From contig NZ_JANFNY010000019.1 of the NCBI RefSeq assembly GCF_024437745.1, positions 1 through 64,000 of the forward strand: DNA of 64,000 nucleotides, written 5' to 3'. The notes beneath the pieces were generated by a model. That model was not told the DNA's origin. It worked only from the letters and a program-made list of their open reading frames with translations, and ran no database searches. Every line of letters begins with the position of its first letter. Positions within the stretch are counted from its first letter, which is position 1. The translations under genes and the position numbers were made by a program. The stretch is from Roseomonas sp. GC11. GTDB lineage: Bacteria; Pseudomonadota; Alphaproteobacteria; Acetobacterales; Acetobacteraceae. Below, in pieces: positions 1 through 11,188 of this stretch.

Positions 1-182
1 AGGTCGTTGGGCATCCAGCGCCAGGGCGCGCCGGTCTTGATCACGTAGCGCAGGCCGTTGAACACCTCGCGCAAGCTGTGCTCGCGCTGCCCGGCCACCT
101 CGAGCAGCAGCGTCAGATAGGGCGCGACCAGGGCCCATTCGTCATCGGAAACGTCAGAAGGGTAGGGCTTGCGGGCACTCAT
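1..182 (-). CDS. IS5-family transposase, N-terminal fragment
   Basis: The minus-strand reading from the ATG at 182-180 begins MSARKPYPSDVSDDEWALV and continues through an NGLRYVIKTGAPWRWMPNDL-type block at the window edge. This is the DUF4096 N-terminal domain of IS5/IS427-type DDE transposases, which start with 'SD.EW....PLL' and reach 'GAPWR.LP'. Only about 60 residues are present and the catalytic DDE domain lies beyond the edge. It may be intact outside the window. Confidence 0.8.
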   Translation of the reverse strand, partial: MSARKPYPSDVSDDEWALVAPYLTLLLEVAGQREHSLREVFNGLRYVIKTGAPWRWMPND

Positions 183-230
183 GCCCCGCAGCCTGATCGT
201 TACCCGCCTGCAGGTCCATAACAGCCTCTA
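1..230 (-). mobile_element. IS5-family insertion sequence, partial (one end, cut by window edge)
   Basis: The first 182 bases encode the N-terminus of an IS5-type transposase on the minus strand, followed by a short outer non-coding stretch. Read outward-in, the end looks like GAGGCTGTTATGGACCTG (complement of about 211-228), and the TA at 229-230 would fit the TA target duplication common in this group. The other end is outside the window, so the inverted repeat and the duplication cannot be confirmed. The exact boundary is an inference. Confidence 0.6.
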
Positions 231-326
231 GGTGATGATGACCCAGGGTGACGGTGCGGCAGGAAGCCTTCCAACGCCTCCGGCCAAGCGGTTCACCTGT
301 GCGTTGTTTCGAGCGGGAATCCGAGC

Positions 327-626
327 ATGCCTTATGTCATCACCTTCCTCGATGATCCTGGAACCGAGCGGAAGCGGCAGGAATTTCGCCCCCTGCATCT
401 GGAGCATGTGATCCGGAATGCGCACCGCATCATCGCCAGCGGTGGCCTCTTCGCCGATGACGGCCAGACCTATACCGGGGGGCTGATCATCCTGGATACC
501 GATCACCGCCAGGAAGCCATCGACTACATCGAGAGCGATCCTTTTTTCCTGCAGGGAATCTTCAGTCAGTACACCGTGCATCGCTGGCGCAAAGCCATCT
601 TCGACCACCAGCGCGTGACGATCTGA
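327..626 (+). CDS. YciI family protein
   Basis: A 99-residue protein starting MPYVITFLDDPGTERKR. It has the length and alpha/beta ferredoxin-like pattern of the YCII domain: R..HL.H......I..GG.........G...I.D......A..++..DPF...G++. 'HLEHVIRNAHRIIASGGLFADD' and the 'ESDPFFLQGIF' block carry the conserved His and Asp-Pro. YciI-like proteins are small dimeric cytoplasmic proteins, some enzymatic, mostly of unknown substrate. It stands alone between the IS end and the cupin gene. Family assignment is firm; the biological role is unknown. Confidence 0.8.
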   Translation: MPYVITFLDDPGTERKRQEFRPLHLEHVIRNAHRIIASGGLFADDGQTYTGGLIILDTDHRQEAIDYIESDPFFLQGIFSQYTVHRWRKAIFDHQRVTI

Positions 627-847
627 CAGGCCCGGGCCATGCGGGGTGCGAGCGGAACAGCAAAGCCTGGCCTGCAAGAAATCCGGCAGCGGCACGGGCC
701 GTCAAGCACCCTCATCTGCCGCGGAGCGCCGCTGGATAACGGGGTGTTATCACCCTGAACGGCCGCGCATTGTCTTTGCCACGTGAATGAAAATACTCAA
801 CGGCAGCGCGATGCTCCTGCGCCGCTGCAAACGATGAGGGACGTCAC

Positions 848-1690
848 ATGAAAATCTCCGAAGCCGCCAACGCGGATTCCGGCGTCGTCGGAACGATGCG
901 CGAGGGTGTCCTCGCGCAGAAATTCCTGCTCAAGGGCAAGGATGGTTCGCCGAACAACTATCTTCTGAATGTCGGGCGCACCGGGACAGGCGGGTGGGCG
1001 GCGCCGCGCCACAAGCACAATTTCGACCAGATCCGCTATGTGCTGAAGGGCAACTACCCCTACGGCAAGGACCAGGTCATGCCGGAAGGCACGGTCGCCT
1101 ACTTCCCCGAGAGCGTCTATTACGGCCCGCAGGACCGCCCGGAAGGCCTGGAGATGATGGTCTGCCAGTTCGGCGGGGCAAGCGGCCAGGGCTATCTCAG
1201 CGTCACGCAACGCGAGGCGGCCAATGACCGCCTCAAGAAAAAGGGCGAGTTCAAGGGCGGCCTCTTCACCTGGCGGGACGAGGAGGGGAACCAGCACACC
1301 CAGGACGGCTTCGAGGCCTGCTTCGAGGAAGCCATGGGCCGCAAGCTCGCCTATGCCCCGCCGCGCTTCGGCGACGTGATCCTGATGGACCCGGCGAATT
1401 TCAGCTGGATCGCGGATGCGCATCAGGCGGGCGTCGCGCATAAATGGCTCGGCTCCTTCACCGAGCGCGAACTGCGCGTGGGCCTCACGCAGATCGCAGC
1501 GGGCGCGACCTTCCGCGCCGGTGAACAGCCTGCCCTGGAGGTGATGTTCCTGAGCCGCGGCTCCGTCACCGTCCAGGGCAGGACCTATGGCCGGCACACG
1601 GCGTTCGAGCTGCTGCCGGAGGATCCGCATCTGGAGGTGACAGCCGCCGGGGAGGCGGAATTTCTGCGCCTCATCATGCCGAAATTCTGA
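848..1690 (+). CDS. cupin-fold protein, two-lobed, function unknown
   Basis: A 280-residue soluble protein. The N-terminal lobe has a cupin-like core (RHKHNFDQIRYVLKGN near residue 56, then a GTVAYFPESVYYGP turn). The C-terminal lobe repeats the pattern more weakly (ALEVMFLSRGSVTVQGRTY, about residue 228), so it reads as a degenerate bicupin. No signal peptide is seen. The start follows a purine-rich stretch (GATGAGGGAC). The 2-hydroxyacid dehydrogenase follows about 100 bases downstream on the same strand and may be co-transcribed. Likely a metal-binding small-molecule enzyme or sensor; the substrate is not deducible. Confidence 0.7.
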   Translation: MKISEAANADSGVVGTMREGVLAQKFLLKGKDGSPNNYLLNVGRTGTGGWAAPRHKHNFDQIRYVLKGNYPYGKDQVMPEGTVAYFPESVYYGPQDRPEGLEMMVCQFGGASGQGYLSVTQREAANDRLKKKGEFKGGLFTWRDEEGNQHTQDGFEACFEEAMGRKLAYAPPRFGDVILMDPANFSWIADAHQAGVAHKWLGSFTERELRVGLTQIAAGATFRAGEQPALEVMFLSRGSVTVQGRTYGRHTAFELLPEDPHLEVTAAGEAEFLRLIMPKF

Positions 1691-1789
1691 GGGTGCACCC
1701 TGGCCGGCGGCTGGCCTGGATCCGGCCGGGCCGCAGGCCAGCGCGCCCCACCTCTCCCCCCGCCGCCGGCACAGACCACAGGACCGCGC

Positions 1790-2749
1790 ATGACCTCCCT
1801 GCCCGATCATGGCCCCCCGCGCCCCGTCATCAGCTTTCCGCCGCTTGAAGGCATGGCCTATCCCCGGCTGGAGGCGGCGGGTGTGCTGCGCATCCTCGCC
1901 GATGCGGCCGCCATCCTGGCCCTGCCGGCGGCGGAGCGCGCCGCGGTCCGTGTGCTGATGACCAGCGCGACGCGCGGCTGCGGCGCCCCCCTCGCCGATG
2001 CCCTGCCGCATCTGCGCCTCGTCCTGTCGCAGGGGGCCGGCCAGGACAGGATCGACCTCCCCGCGCTCCAGGCGCGCGGCGTGCGGGTGCGCTCCGTGGG
2101 GGAGGCGCTGACGGAAGATGTCGCGGATCTGGCGATGGCCCTTGTCCAGATGACGACGCGCGATCTCCTGCGGGCCGATGCCTTTGTGCGCGGCGGGGGC
2201 TGGGCCTCCGGCCGCTTCCCCGTCGGCCACAGCCTGGTGGATGCGACGATCGGCATCGCCGGGGTCAGCGGGCGGATCGGCCAGGCCATTGCCCGGCGGG
2301 CGGTCGCCTCCCGCATGAAGGTGGCGGGGCTCCGCCGCCCCTCGAATGCCGGGCTCGGCATTCCGCTCTACGAGGATATGCGGGCGCTGGCCGCGGCGAG
2401 CGACATCCTGGTTCTGGCCATGCCGGGCGGCGCCTCGCTGCGCCATGTCGTCGGGGCGGCGGAGCTGCGGGCGCTCGGGCCCCGGGGCCGCCTGATCAAT
2501 GTCGGGCGCGGAGAGCTGGTCGATACCGACGCGCTGGTGGCGGCGCTGGAGGCGGGCGAGATCCTCGCCGCCGGGCTGGATGTCGTGGAGGGCGAGCCGC
2601 ATGTGCCGGAGCGGCTGGCCCGCCTGCCCAATGTCGTGCTGACGCCGCATATCGGCGGCGCGACCTGGGGCCATCGCGAGCGCGCGGCGCGGATCGCCGA
2701 GGATGAAATCCTGGCCGCCCTCGCGGCGGCGCAGGAGGCCGCTCGCTGA
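1790..2749 (+). CDS. D-2-hydroxyacid dehydrogenase (NAD(P)-dependent)
   Basis: 319 residues. The Rossmann motif is GIAGVSGRIGQ at about 155-165, slightly unusual in using V-S between the first glycines. The family signatures follow: NVGRGELVDTDAL with the substrate-binding Arg near 240, DVVEGEP with the catalytic-partner acid, and TPHIGGAT with the catalytic His near 287. Enzymes of this family reduce 2-oxoacids (glyoxylate, hydroxypyruvate, phenylpyruvate and similar) in the cytoplasm. It ends 13 bases before the end of the convergent LysR gene. Family confidence is high; the exact substrate is unknown. Confidence 0.88.
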   Translation: MTSLPDHGPPRPVISFPPLEGMAYPRLEAAGVLRILADAAAILALPAAERAAVRVLMTSATRGCGAPLADALPHLRLVLSQGAGQDRIDLPALQARGVRVRSVGEALTEDVADLAMALVQMTTRDLLRADAFVRGGGWASGRFPVGHSLVDATIGIAGVSGRIGQAIARRAVASRMKVAGLRRPSNAGLGIPLYEDMRALAAASDILVLAMPGGASLRHVVGAAELRALGPRGRLINVGRGELVDTDALVAALEAGEILAAGLDVVEGEPHVPERLARLPNVVLTPHIGGATWGHRERAARIAEDEILAALAAAQEAAR

Positions 2750-2762
2750 GGCCCGCGCGGCC

Positions 2763-5114
<2,352 letters not shown>

Positions 5115-5165
5115 CCCGGCGGCGGGGGGAGAGGCCTCGCCAGGATTGCCGATCCGCGGCCCCGC

Positions 5166-5189
5166 CGATATGTTCATTGGGAAATAACG
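5166..5189. promoter_or_regulatory. imperfect inverted repeat resembling a molybdate (ModE) box
   Basis: CGATATGTTC-ATTG-GGAAATAACG: 7 of 10 positions pair across a 4-base centre. The ends CGATAT and ATAACG resemble the CGNTAT/ATANCG half-sites of ModE-type Mo-boxes. It lies about 100 bases upstream of a short ORF and an orphan binding-protein gene. The match is partial and judged by eye. Confidence 0.3.
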
Positions 5190-5288
5190 GGGTGGCGGGG
5201 CCACCAGCCCTGCCGCTTCGCCCGCCCCAGGCCGGCGCGGGTGCCAGCCCTGGCACCCACCCGGTGCCGCACCCAGGAGATCGGGTTC

Positions 5289-5360
5289 ATGACGCTGCCC
5301 GCCCGCAACCTGCTGCCCGGCGGTATGGCGGACACCGGCGCCATCCTGGGCAAGGCGTGA
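5289..5360 (+). CDS. possible 23-residue leader peptide
   Basis: ATG at 5289 preceded by AGGAGATCGGGTTC; encodes MTLPARNLLPGGMADTGAIL plus GKA and stops at TGA 5358-5360, which overlaps the next ATG by one base (TGATG). 'ARNLLPG' recalls the first residues of molybdate-binding TOBE domains (ARN.LPG), so it could be a decayed or truncated TOBE protein, or a coupling leader. Too short to be sure. Confidence 0.25.
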   Translation: MTLPARNLLPGGMADTGAILGKA

Positions 5361-6439
5361 TGCCGGCCGCCCCTGGCCGGCGTGCGCTGCTCGGCGCGCT
5401 CGCCACCTGGCCCCTGGCCGCGCGGGCCCAGGAAGCGCGCGCGCTGCGCGATCAGGACAGGCGCGCGCTGCGCGATGCCGCCGGGCGGCAGGCGATCCTG
5501 CCCGCGCGGGTGGCGCGCGTCTTCGCCGCCGGGCCCACCGCCGCGCTGCCGGTCTGGAGCATCGCGCCCGACCTGCTGGCCGGCTGGCCGCGCGCCCCCA
5601 GCGGCGCGCAGCTGGACTTCCTGCCGCCCGAGGCCGCCGCCCTGCCCGAGACCGGCCGCCTGACCGGCCGCGCCGGCGACACCGCCAGCATCGAGGCCGT
5701 CATCGCCGCGCGGGCGGACATGATCCTGGACTACGGCTCCGTGACGCCGCCCTATGCCGCGCTGGCGGATCAGCTCCAGGCGCGGACCCGCCTGCCCACG
5801 CTGCTGCTGGATGGCGCGCTGGCGAAAATCCCCGAGACATTCCGCCTCCTGGGCGCGATCCTCGCCCGCGAGGCCGCCGCCGCTCCCCTGGCCGAAGCCG
5901 CCGCGCGGTTGCTGGACGAGGCGCAGGAGGCCGCCGCGCGGCTGGCGGCGCGCGGGCGGCCCCGCGTCTTCTACGCGCGCGGGCCGCAGGGGTTGGAGAC
6001 GGGCGTGGCGGGCTCCATCAACACCGAGATCCTGGAGGTCTGCGGCGCGGAGAATGTCGCCGCCGTGCAGGCTGGCACGGGCGGCCTGGCCGAGGTCCCG
6101 GCTGAGCAGGTGCTGCTCTGGGATCCGGACTGGATCGTCACGCCGGAGGCCGGGCTGGCGGCCGCCATGCCGGGGCACCGGCTCTGGGGCAGCCTGCGGG
6201 CGGTGCGCGCGGGGCGGGTCGCGCTTGCCCCGGCCCTGCCCTATGGCTGGGTGGACAGCCCGCCCTCGGTCAACCGCCTGCTGGGGCTGGCCTGGCTGCC
6301 GGTGCTGTTCGGCGCGCAGCCGCGCGACGCCCTGCCAGGCCGGATCCGCCAGCTGCACGGCCTGCTGTACCACCGCCTGCCGGATGCGGCGCCGCTGGCC
6401 GCCCTGCTGCGGGGAGCTTTGCCGCAGGGCCTGCCCTGA
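5360..6439 (+). CDS. ABC transporter substrate-binding protein, TroA/FecB type (iron, haem, cobalamin or molybdate)
   Basis: 359 residues with an N-terminal signal sequence ([20 protein letters not shown]) and the class III periplasmic-binding layout: an N-terminal lobe, a long connecting helix rich in Ala/Glu (about 170-215) and a C-terminal lobe with '[20 protein letters not shown]' and '[19 protein letters not shown]'. The latter two blocks are typical of siderophore/haem binding proteins. The start at 5360 overlaps the stop of a short upstream ORF, suggesting translational coupling. No permease or ATPase gene is nearby, so it is an orphan. The ligand cannot be chosen from sequence alone. 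Confidence 0.75.
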   Translation: MPAAPGRRALLGALATWPLAARAQEARALRDQDRRALRDAAGRQAILPARVARVFAAGPTAALPVWSIAPDLLAGWPRAPSGAQLDFLPPEAAALPETGRLTGRAGDTASIEAVIAARADMILDYGSVTPPYAALADQLQARTRLPTLLLDGALAKIPETFRLLGAILAREAAAAPLAEAAARLLDEAQEAAARLAARGRPRVFYARGPQGLETGVAGSINTEILEVCGAENVAAVQAGTGGLAEVPAEQVLLWDPDWIVTPEAGLAAAMPGHRLWGSLRAVRAGRVALAPALPYGWVDSPPSVNRLLGLAWLPVLFGAQPRDALPGRIRQLHGLLYHRLPDAAPLAALLRGALPQGLP

Positions 6440-6545
6440 TCCGCGCGGCGGCAGGCCCGCGTGGCCGCCGCCGCGCTCAGTATCCCGGCTCGATCGCCTC
6501 GATACGGACGGAGACCGCGGCCTGGCCAGCGCCGGCCTTCCCCCG

Positions 6546-6941
<396 letters not shown>

Positions 6942-7242
6942 CTTCTCTCTCCTTGTCGCCTGAGAGGCGGGCCCGCCCTGCGGCGGGCCGGTGGCGGTCT
7001 TGCAGTCTGGCAGCCTGGCGCAGGAGATAGGCGAGGAATGCCCGCAGGATTAGAGCAGGAAACCGACATAGTCCTATCGGGCCGGCTCATCAGTGGAGCG
7101 GGCGTAACGCGGCGGGGCCGGGGCGGGCTCCCGCGCGGCGCACCTCACCCGGGCATGATCTTTATGGAACACGGGCTTAAGGAGATGGAAGCTTCGGGGG
7201 GGTGAAAATAAGGGGCTTCACAGCCCCGGATTGGTCACACCG
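6942..7242. other. intergenic gap with small hairpin
   Basis: About 300 bases between the divergent cupin and DctP genes. A perfect 6-base stem, GGGGCT-tcac-AGCCCC, at 7212-7227 lies directly before the DctP start and could affect translation or transcription. Nothing else is recognised. Confidence 0.4.
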
Positions 7243-8265
7243 ATGCCCTGCCCTGGTTTCCCCCGGCGACAGCACGTCCCCACCGGAGCCCCGGGGCGCC
7301 GGCAGGCCTGCATGGTGCTGGCCTCGGTGATGCTGGCGGCACCGCGCCTCGCGCGTGGGGCGCCTGCCACCGTGCTGCGCATCGGCTATAGCAGCGGCAC
7401 CACCGGCCAGCTGGGCGAGGGCGCGCGGATCATGGCCGAGCGCCTCCAGGCCCTGACGGAAGGGCGCGTCCAAATCGACTCCTACCCGCAAAGCCAGCTC
7501 GGCGGCGATCTGGACATGCTCCAGGCCATGGAGCGCGGGACGCTGGACATGACCATCAACGCCGCCCTGTCGAGCTTCGTGCCGGAGCTGGGCATCTTCG
7601 AGGTGCCCTTCCTGTTCCGCGACATCGCCCATGCCCATGCGGTGCTGGACGGGCCGATCGGGCAGGCCGCGCTGCGCCGGCTGGAAGCCCGCCAGCTCGT
7701 GGGGCTGTCCTGGGGCGAGAACGGGCTGCGCCACATCACCACCACCGCCCGCCAGATCCGCGGCCCCGCCGACATGGCCGGGCTGAAGCTCCGCTCCGCG
7801 CCCTCCCAGGCCATCCTGACCACCTTCAAGACCCTGGGCGCCGAGGCCGCCATGCTGCCTTTCGGCGAGCTCTATGCCGCCCTCGCCGCCGGGCGCTTCG
7901 AGGCGCAGGAAAACCCCATCGGCACCATCGAGAGCGCCGGGCTGTGGCAGGTGCAGAAATTCATCAGCCTCACCGGCCATGTCTATTCGCCCGCCGGCCT
8001 CGTCATCTCGCGCCACAGCCTGGAGCGGCTTTCCGCCGCTGACCGGGCCGCGCTGGAACAGGCCGCGCGGGACGGCGCCCAGGCCTCCCGCCGCGCCGCC
8101 GTCCTGGCGCAGCAGAACGGCCTGGCCCGGCTGCGCGACCGCGGCATGACCGTGATCGAGGTGGACCGCACCGCCTTCGCCCGCGCCCTCGCCCCCGCCG
8201 AGGCGGCCTTCGCCACCATGTTCGGGGCCGAGCAGCTCGCCGCCATCCGTGCCGTCAAGGCCTGA
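7243..8265 (+). CDS. TRAP transporter DctP-type solute-binding protein, orphan
   Basis: 340 residues from the ATG at 7243 (an in-frame TTG lies 12 bases upstream). The signal sequence runs to about residue 40 ([16 protein letters not shown]). The mature part has the DctP pattern: [24 protein letters not shown], then [19 protein letters not shown] and [13 protein letters not shown]. The Arg in GLKLR is the usual carboxylate clamp, so the ligand is probably an organic acid. No DctQ or DctM membrane genes are present. A chemoreceptor gene starts 16 bases downstream, which suggests a role in sensing. Confidence 0.88.
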   Translation: MPCPGFPRRQHVPTGAPGRRQACMVLASVMLAAPRLARGAPATVLRIGYSSGTTGQLGEGARIMAERLQALTEGRVQIDSYPQSQLGGDLDMLQAMERGTLDMTINAALSSFVPELGIFEVPFLFRDIAHAHAVLDGPIGQAALRRLEARQLVGLSWGENGLRHITTTARQIRGPADMAGLKLRSAPSQAILTTFKTLGAEAAMLPFGELYAALAAGRFEAQENPIGTIESAGLWQVQKFISLTGHVYSPAGLVISRHSLERLSAADRAALEQAARDGAQASRRAAVLAQQNGLARLRDRGMTVIEVDRTAFARALAPAEAAFATMFGAEQLAAIRAVKA

Positions 8266-8281
8266 CAGGACAACCGTCGCC

Positions 8282-10264
8282 ATGGCTTTTTCCCTGGGCA
8301 TCCGCGGCCGGATCTTCGTCGGCTGCGGCACGCTTCTGGCCTTCCTCCTGCTCTCCGCCATCCTGGCCTGGAATGGCATCGCCTCCATCCGGGCCTCCGC
8401 GGACCGCGCGGGGGAGGCCGCCGAGCAGGCGAGCCAGGCCAGCACGCTGGGCTTGCAGGCCACCCTGCTGCGGACCCATGCCCTCCGCTTCATGGTCACC
8501 GAGAACCCCGGCGACCGGCTGGAGGTGGAGCGCGCCCTCGCGGCGCTGCGGGCGGAACTGGCGCGCTTCGCGCCCCTCGCCAATGATTCCGGCTTCCAGG
8601 ATACGCTGCGGCGCTACGAGGCGGCGCTGCAGAAGATCCTCAGCGGTTCGGCCGCCCGCCAGGGGGCGCTGGCCACCCTGCAGCGCGACGGGGCCGAGGC
8701 GCGCAATATCCTCTACACCCTGCTGCGCGACATGGCCGGGCGGGGCGCGCCCCAGCTGGTCCCGGCGCTGCGGGTGCAGGATTCCGTGGATTTCCTGCTG
8801 ACATTCCAGGCCCGCCACTTCGCCACCCGCCAGCCGGGCGATGCCGATATCGTCGCCACGGAAGCCCGCCGCCTGGAACAGCGCATGGCGGATCTGCTGC
8901 CCCTCCTCGCCGGCCTGCCCGAGGCCCGCCATGCGGAGGAACTGGCCAAGCGCGCCAAGTCGCTTCGGGAGACCGTGCTGGCCAGTGTGGAGGCCAGCCT
9001 GCGATTCACGGCGGGCCTGGCGGAGGCCACGCCGCTCGCGGGGGAGCTGGTCCGCCGTGTCGCCGCCGCCAGCGAGACCGCCCGGAGCGAAGGGGATGCC
9101 AGCCTGGGCCAGGTGCGCGACAATGCGGCCACGGTCGGCTCGGGCGTGGCCGCCATCGCCCTGGCTGCCTTCCTGGCGGGGTTGGGCATCGCCGTGCTGA
9201 TCGCCCTCTCCATCACCCGCCCCCTGGGGCGGCTGCAGCGGACCCTCGGGCGCATCGCCCAGGGGGATCTCGGCATGCCGGTGGGCGATACGCAGCGGCG
9301 CGATGAAATCGGCGATATCGCCCGCGCGGTCGAGATCTGCCGGGGCGGGCTGGAGGAGGCGGCCGGGCTGCGGGCCGCCGAGGAGCAGCGCAAGGCCGAG
9401 GCGGAACTGGCCCGCCAGGCCATGCTGCGCCAGGTGGCCGATGGCTTCGAGAAGGATGTGGGCGGCACCGTCGCGGCGGTCGCGCAGGCCGCCTCCAGCA
9501 TGGAGAGCACGGCCCGCGACCTCTCCTCCACGGCCCGGCAGGCCAGCGAGAAGGCCGCCACGGCCAGCCGCGCCTCGCACGATGCCAGCGGCAATGTCGC
9601 CACCCTGGCCAGCGCCACGGAGCAGCTCAGCGCCTCCATCGCGGAAATTTCGCGCCGCATCGCCGAGACGGCCGCCGTCAGCCAGCAGGCGGCCGAGCGG
9701 GCCCAGCGGGCGGATGCCACCGTCACCATCCTCTCCGGCGCGGCGGAGCGGATCGGTGACGTTGTCTCGCTGATCCAGAACATCGCGGGGCAGACCAATC
9801 TTCTGGCGCTGAACGCCACGATCGAGGCGGCGCGGGCGGGGGATGCCGGCAAGGGCTTCGCCGTCGTGGCGAGCGAGGTGAAGAACCTCGCCAGCCAGAC
9901 CGCCAAGGCCACCGAGGAAATCGCGGAGCAGATCGGCCGCATCCAGTCCAGCACCGGCGAGACCGTGGCGGTGCTGCGCGCCATCAGCCAGAGCATCACG
10001 GAAGTGAGCCACCTGTCCTCGGCCGTGGCGGCCGCCGTGGAGGAGCAGGGGGCCGCGACGCGCGAGATCGCCAGCAGTGTCGCCGCCGCCGCGCAGGGCA
10101 CCAACGAGGTGTCGGCCAATGTCACAGGGCTGAGTCAGGTCTCTGGCGTGGTGGGCGAGGCGGCGGGCAGCGTGCTGTCCGGCGCCAGCGGCCTGGCGCT
10201 CCAGTCTCAACAGCTGCGCCAGCAGATCGGCCAGTTCCTCCAGAAGGTCCGCACGGCGGAGTAG
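8282..10264 (+). CDS. methyl-accepting chemotaxis protein
   Basis: 660 residues. TM1 is at about 13-33 ([20 protein letters not shown]). A helical periplasmic domain of about 245 residues follows, a size like the HBM sensor domains. TM2 is near 285-312, then HAMP ([20 protein letters not shown]) and the cytoplasmic signalling hairpin whose tip reads [20 protein letters not shown]. The tip and following [20 protein letters not shown] are highly conserved in the family. It starts 16 bases after the DctP gene, so the two are probably one transcript and the DctP protein may present ligand to this receptor. No other che genes are in the window. Confidence 0.93.
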   Translation: MAFSLGIRGRIFVGCGTLLAFLLLSAILAWNGIASIRASADRAGEAAEQASQASTLGLQATLLRTHALRFMVTENPGDRLEVERALAALRAELARFAPLANDSGFQDTLRRYEAALQKILSGSAARQGALATLQRDGAEARNILYTLLRDMAGRGAPQLVPALRVQDSVDFLLTFQARHFATRQPGDADIVATEARRLEQRMADLLPLLAGLPEARHAEELAKRAKSLRETVLASVEASLRFTAGLAEATPLAGELVRRVAAASETARSEGDASLGQVRDNAATVGSGVAAIALAAFLAGLGIAVLIALSITRPLGRLQRTLGRIAQGDLGMPVGDTQRRDEIGDIARAVEICRGGLEEAAGLRAAEEQRKAEAELARQAMLRQVADGFEKDVGGTVAAVAQAASSMESTARDLSSTARQASEKAATASRASHDASGNVATLASATEQLSASIAEISRRIAETAAVSQQAAERAQRADATVTILSGAAERIGDVVSLIQNIAGQTNLLALNATIEAARAGDAGKGFAVVASEVKNLASQTAKATEEIAEQIGRIQSSTGETVAVLRAISQSITEVSHLSSAVAAAVEEQGAATREIASSVAAAAQGTNEVSANVTGLSQVSGVVGEAAGSVLSGASGLALQSQQLRQQIGQFLQKVRTAE

Positions 10265-10463
10265 CCCGCCCCCGCCATCGCCGCCTCCGCGGCGGCACCC
10301 GGCGGGCAGAGCATGGCTTGGCGAAAACAGACGGCGTGGGTGTGCGTCTGCCGCCGCTTTGATGATCCCTCCGGCAGCGCCCGCGCCATGCGCCGGGCCC
10401 GCATGCGGCCCAGGGGCGCGCGGCGCGGCTGGAAAAACTTCGCGCCCGGCAAATCCGGAGGCC

Positions 10464-11150
10464 TCAGGCGGGCGGGGCCTGGGTTTGCAGGTAGCGCACG
10501 AGGTTCTGGCCGCCTTCCAGCAGGTCGCCCTGCAGCGCCTCGCGCGCGGCCACGGGGTCGCGCCGGCGCAGCGCCTCCAGCACGTCCAGGTGGCGATGGC
10601 GGATGGCATAGCTGGGCGGCGCGTGCGGATAGATCACCGCATGCATCGGGCCATTGCGCAGCCAGATGGTTTCGATCAGCGCCATCAGTTCCGGCATGGC
10701 CGCGGCCCGGTAAAGGCCGCTGTGGAAGGCCCAGTTCCAGCGGCTGGCCTCCAGGCCATCCCCGGCGCGCTCGGCCGTGATGTAGTGCTCATGCGCCGCC
10801 TCCAGCGCGGCGATTTCCTCGCTGCCGATGCGGCTGGCCGCCGCCTCCGCCGCCATCCCCTCCAGCGCCAGGCGGATGGTCCGCAGTTCCAGATACTGCG
10901 CGAGGCTGAGCCGCGCGACGGTGATGGAGCGCGCCGCATCCATCACCAGCGCGCCGGTGCGCGCGAGCTGCACCAGCGCCTCGCGCACCGGCGTTTCGGA
11001 AACCTGCATGGCCGCCGCCAGATCGCGAATCTTCAGCCGCTGCCCGGGTTGCAGGCGGCCCTCGAAGAGGGCCTGCCGCAAGGCGTCATACACGCGCTCT
11101 GTCAGGCTGGAACGGCCCACGGGTGCCACGAAATTCGCATCCGCCGTCAT
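10464..11150 (-). CDS. GntR-family transcriptional regulator, FCD subfamily
   Basis: 228 residues from the ATG at 11150. The frame is open upstream, but only this start gives a normal protein. The winged helix is at about 15-70 (LTERVYDALRQALFEGRLQPG then LAAAMQVSETPVREALVQLA). The all-helical FCD effector domain follows, with the metal/ligand-binding His pattern (NWAFHSGLY and RHRHLDVLEAL). It is the last gene of a leftward unit, 38 bases after the amidase, and probably controls that unit and the divergent monooxygenase. FCD regulators usually bind carboxylic acids. Confidence 0.9.
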   Translation of the reverse strand: MTADANFVAPVGRSSLTERVYDALRQALFEGRLQPGQRLKIRDLAAAMQVSETPVREALVQLARTGALVMDAARSITVARLSLAQYLELRTIRLALEGMAAEAAASRIGSEEIAALEAAHEHYITAERAGDGLEASRWNWAFHSGLYRAAAMPELMALIETIWLRNGPMHAVIYPHAPPSYAIRHRHLDVLEALRRRDPVAAREALQGDLLEGGQNLVRYLQTQAPPA

Positions 11151-11188
11151 CGCTTCACCCGTCCCTGCCCCTGTTCTGCTGCGCGGGC

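Noticed and set aside
8255-10609. 784-residue open frame on the minus strand
   Set aside because: Antisense to the chemoreceptor gene and low in complexity.
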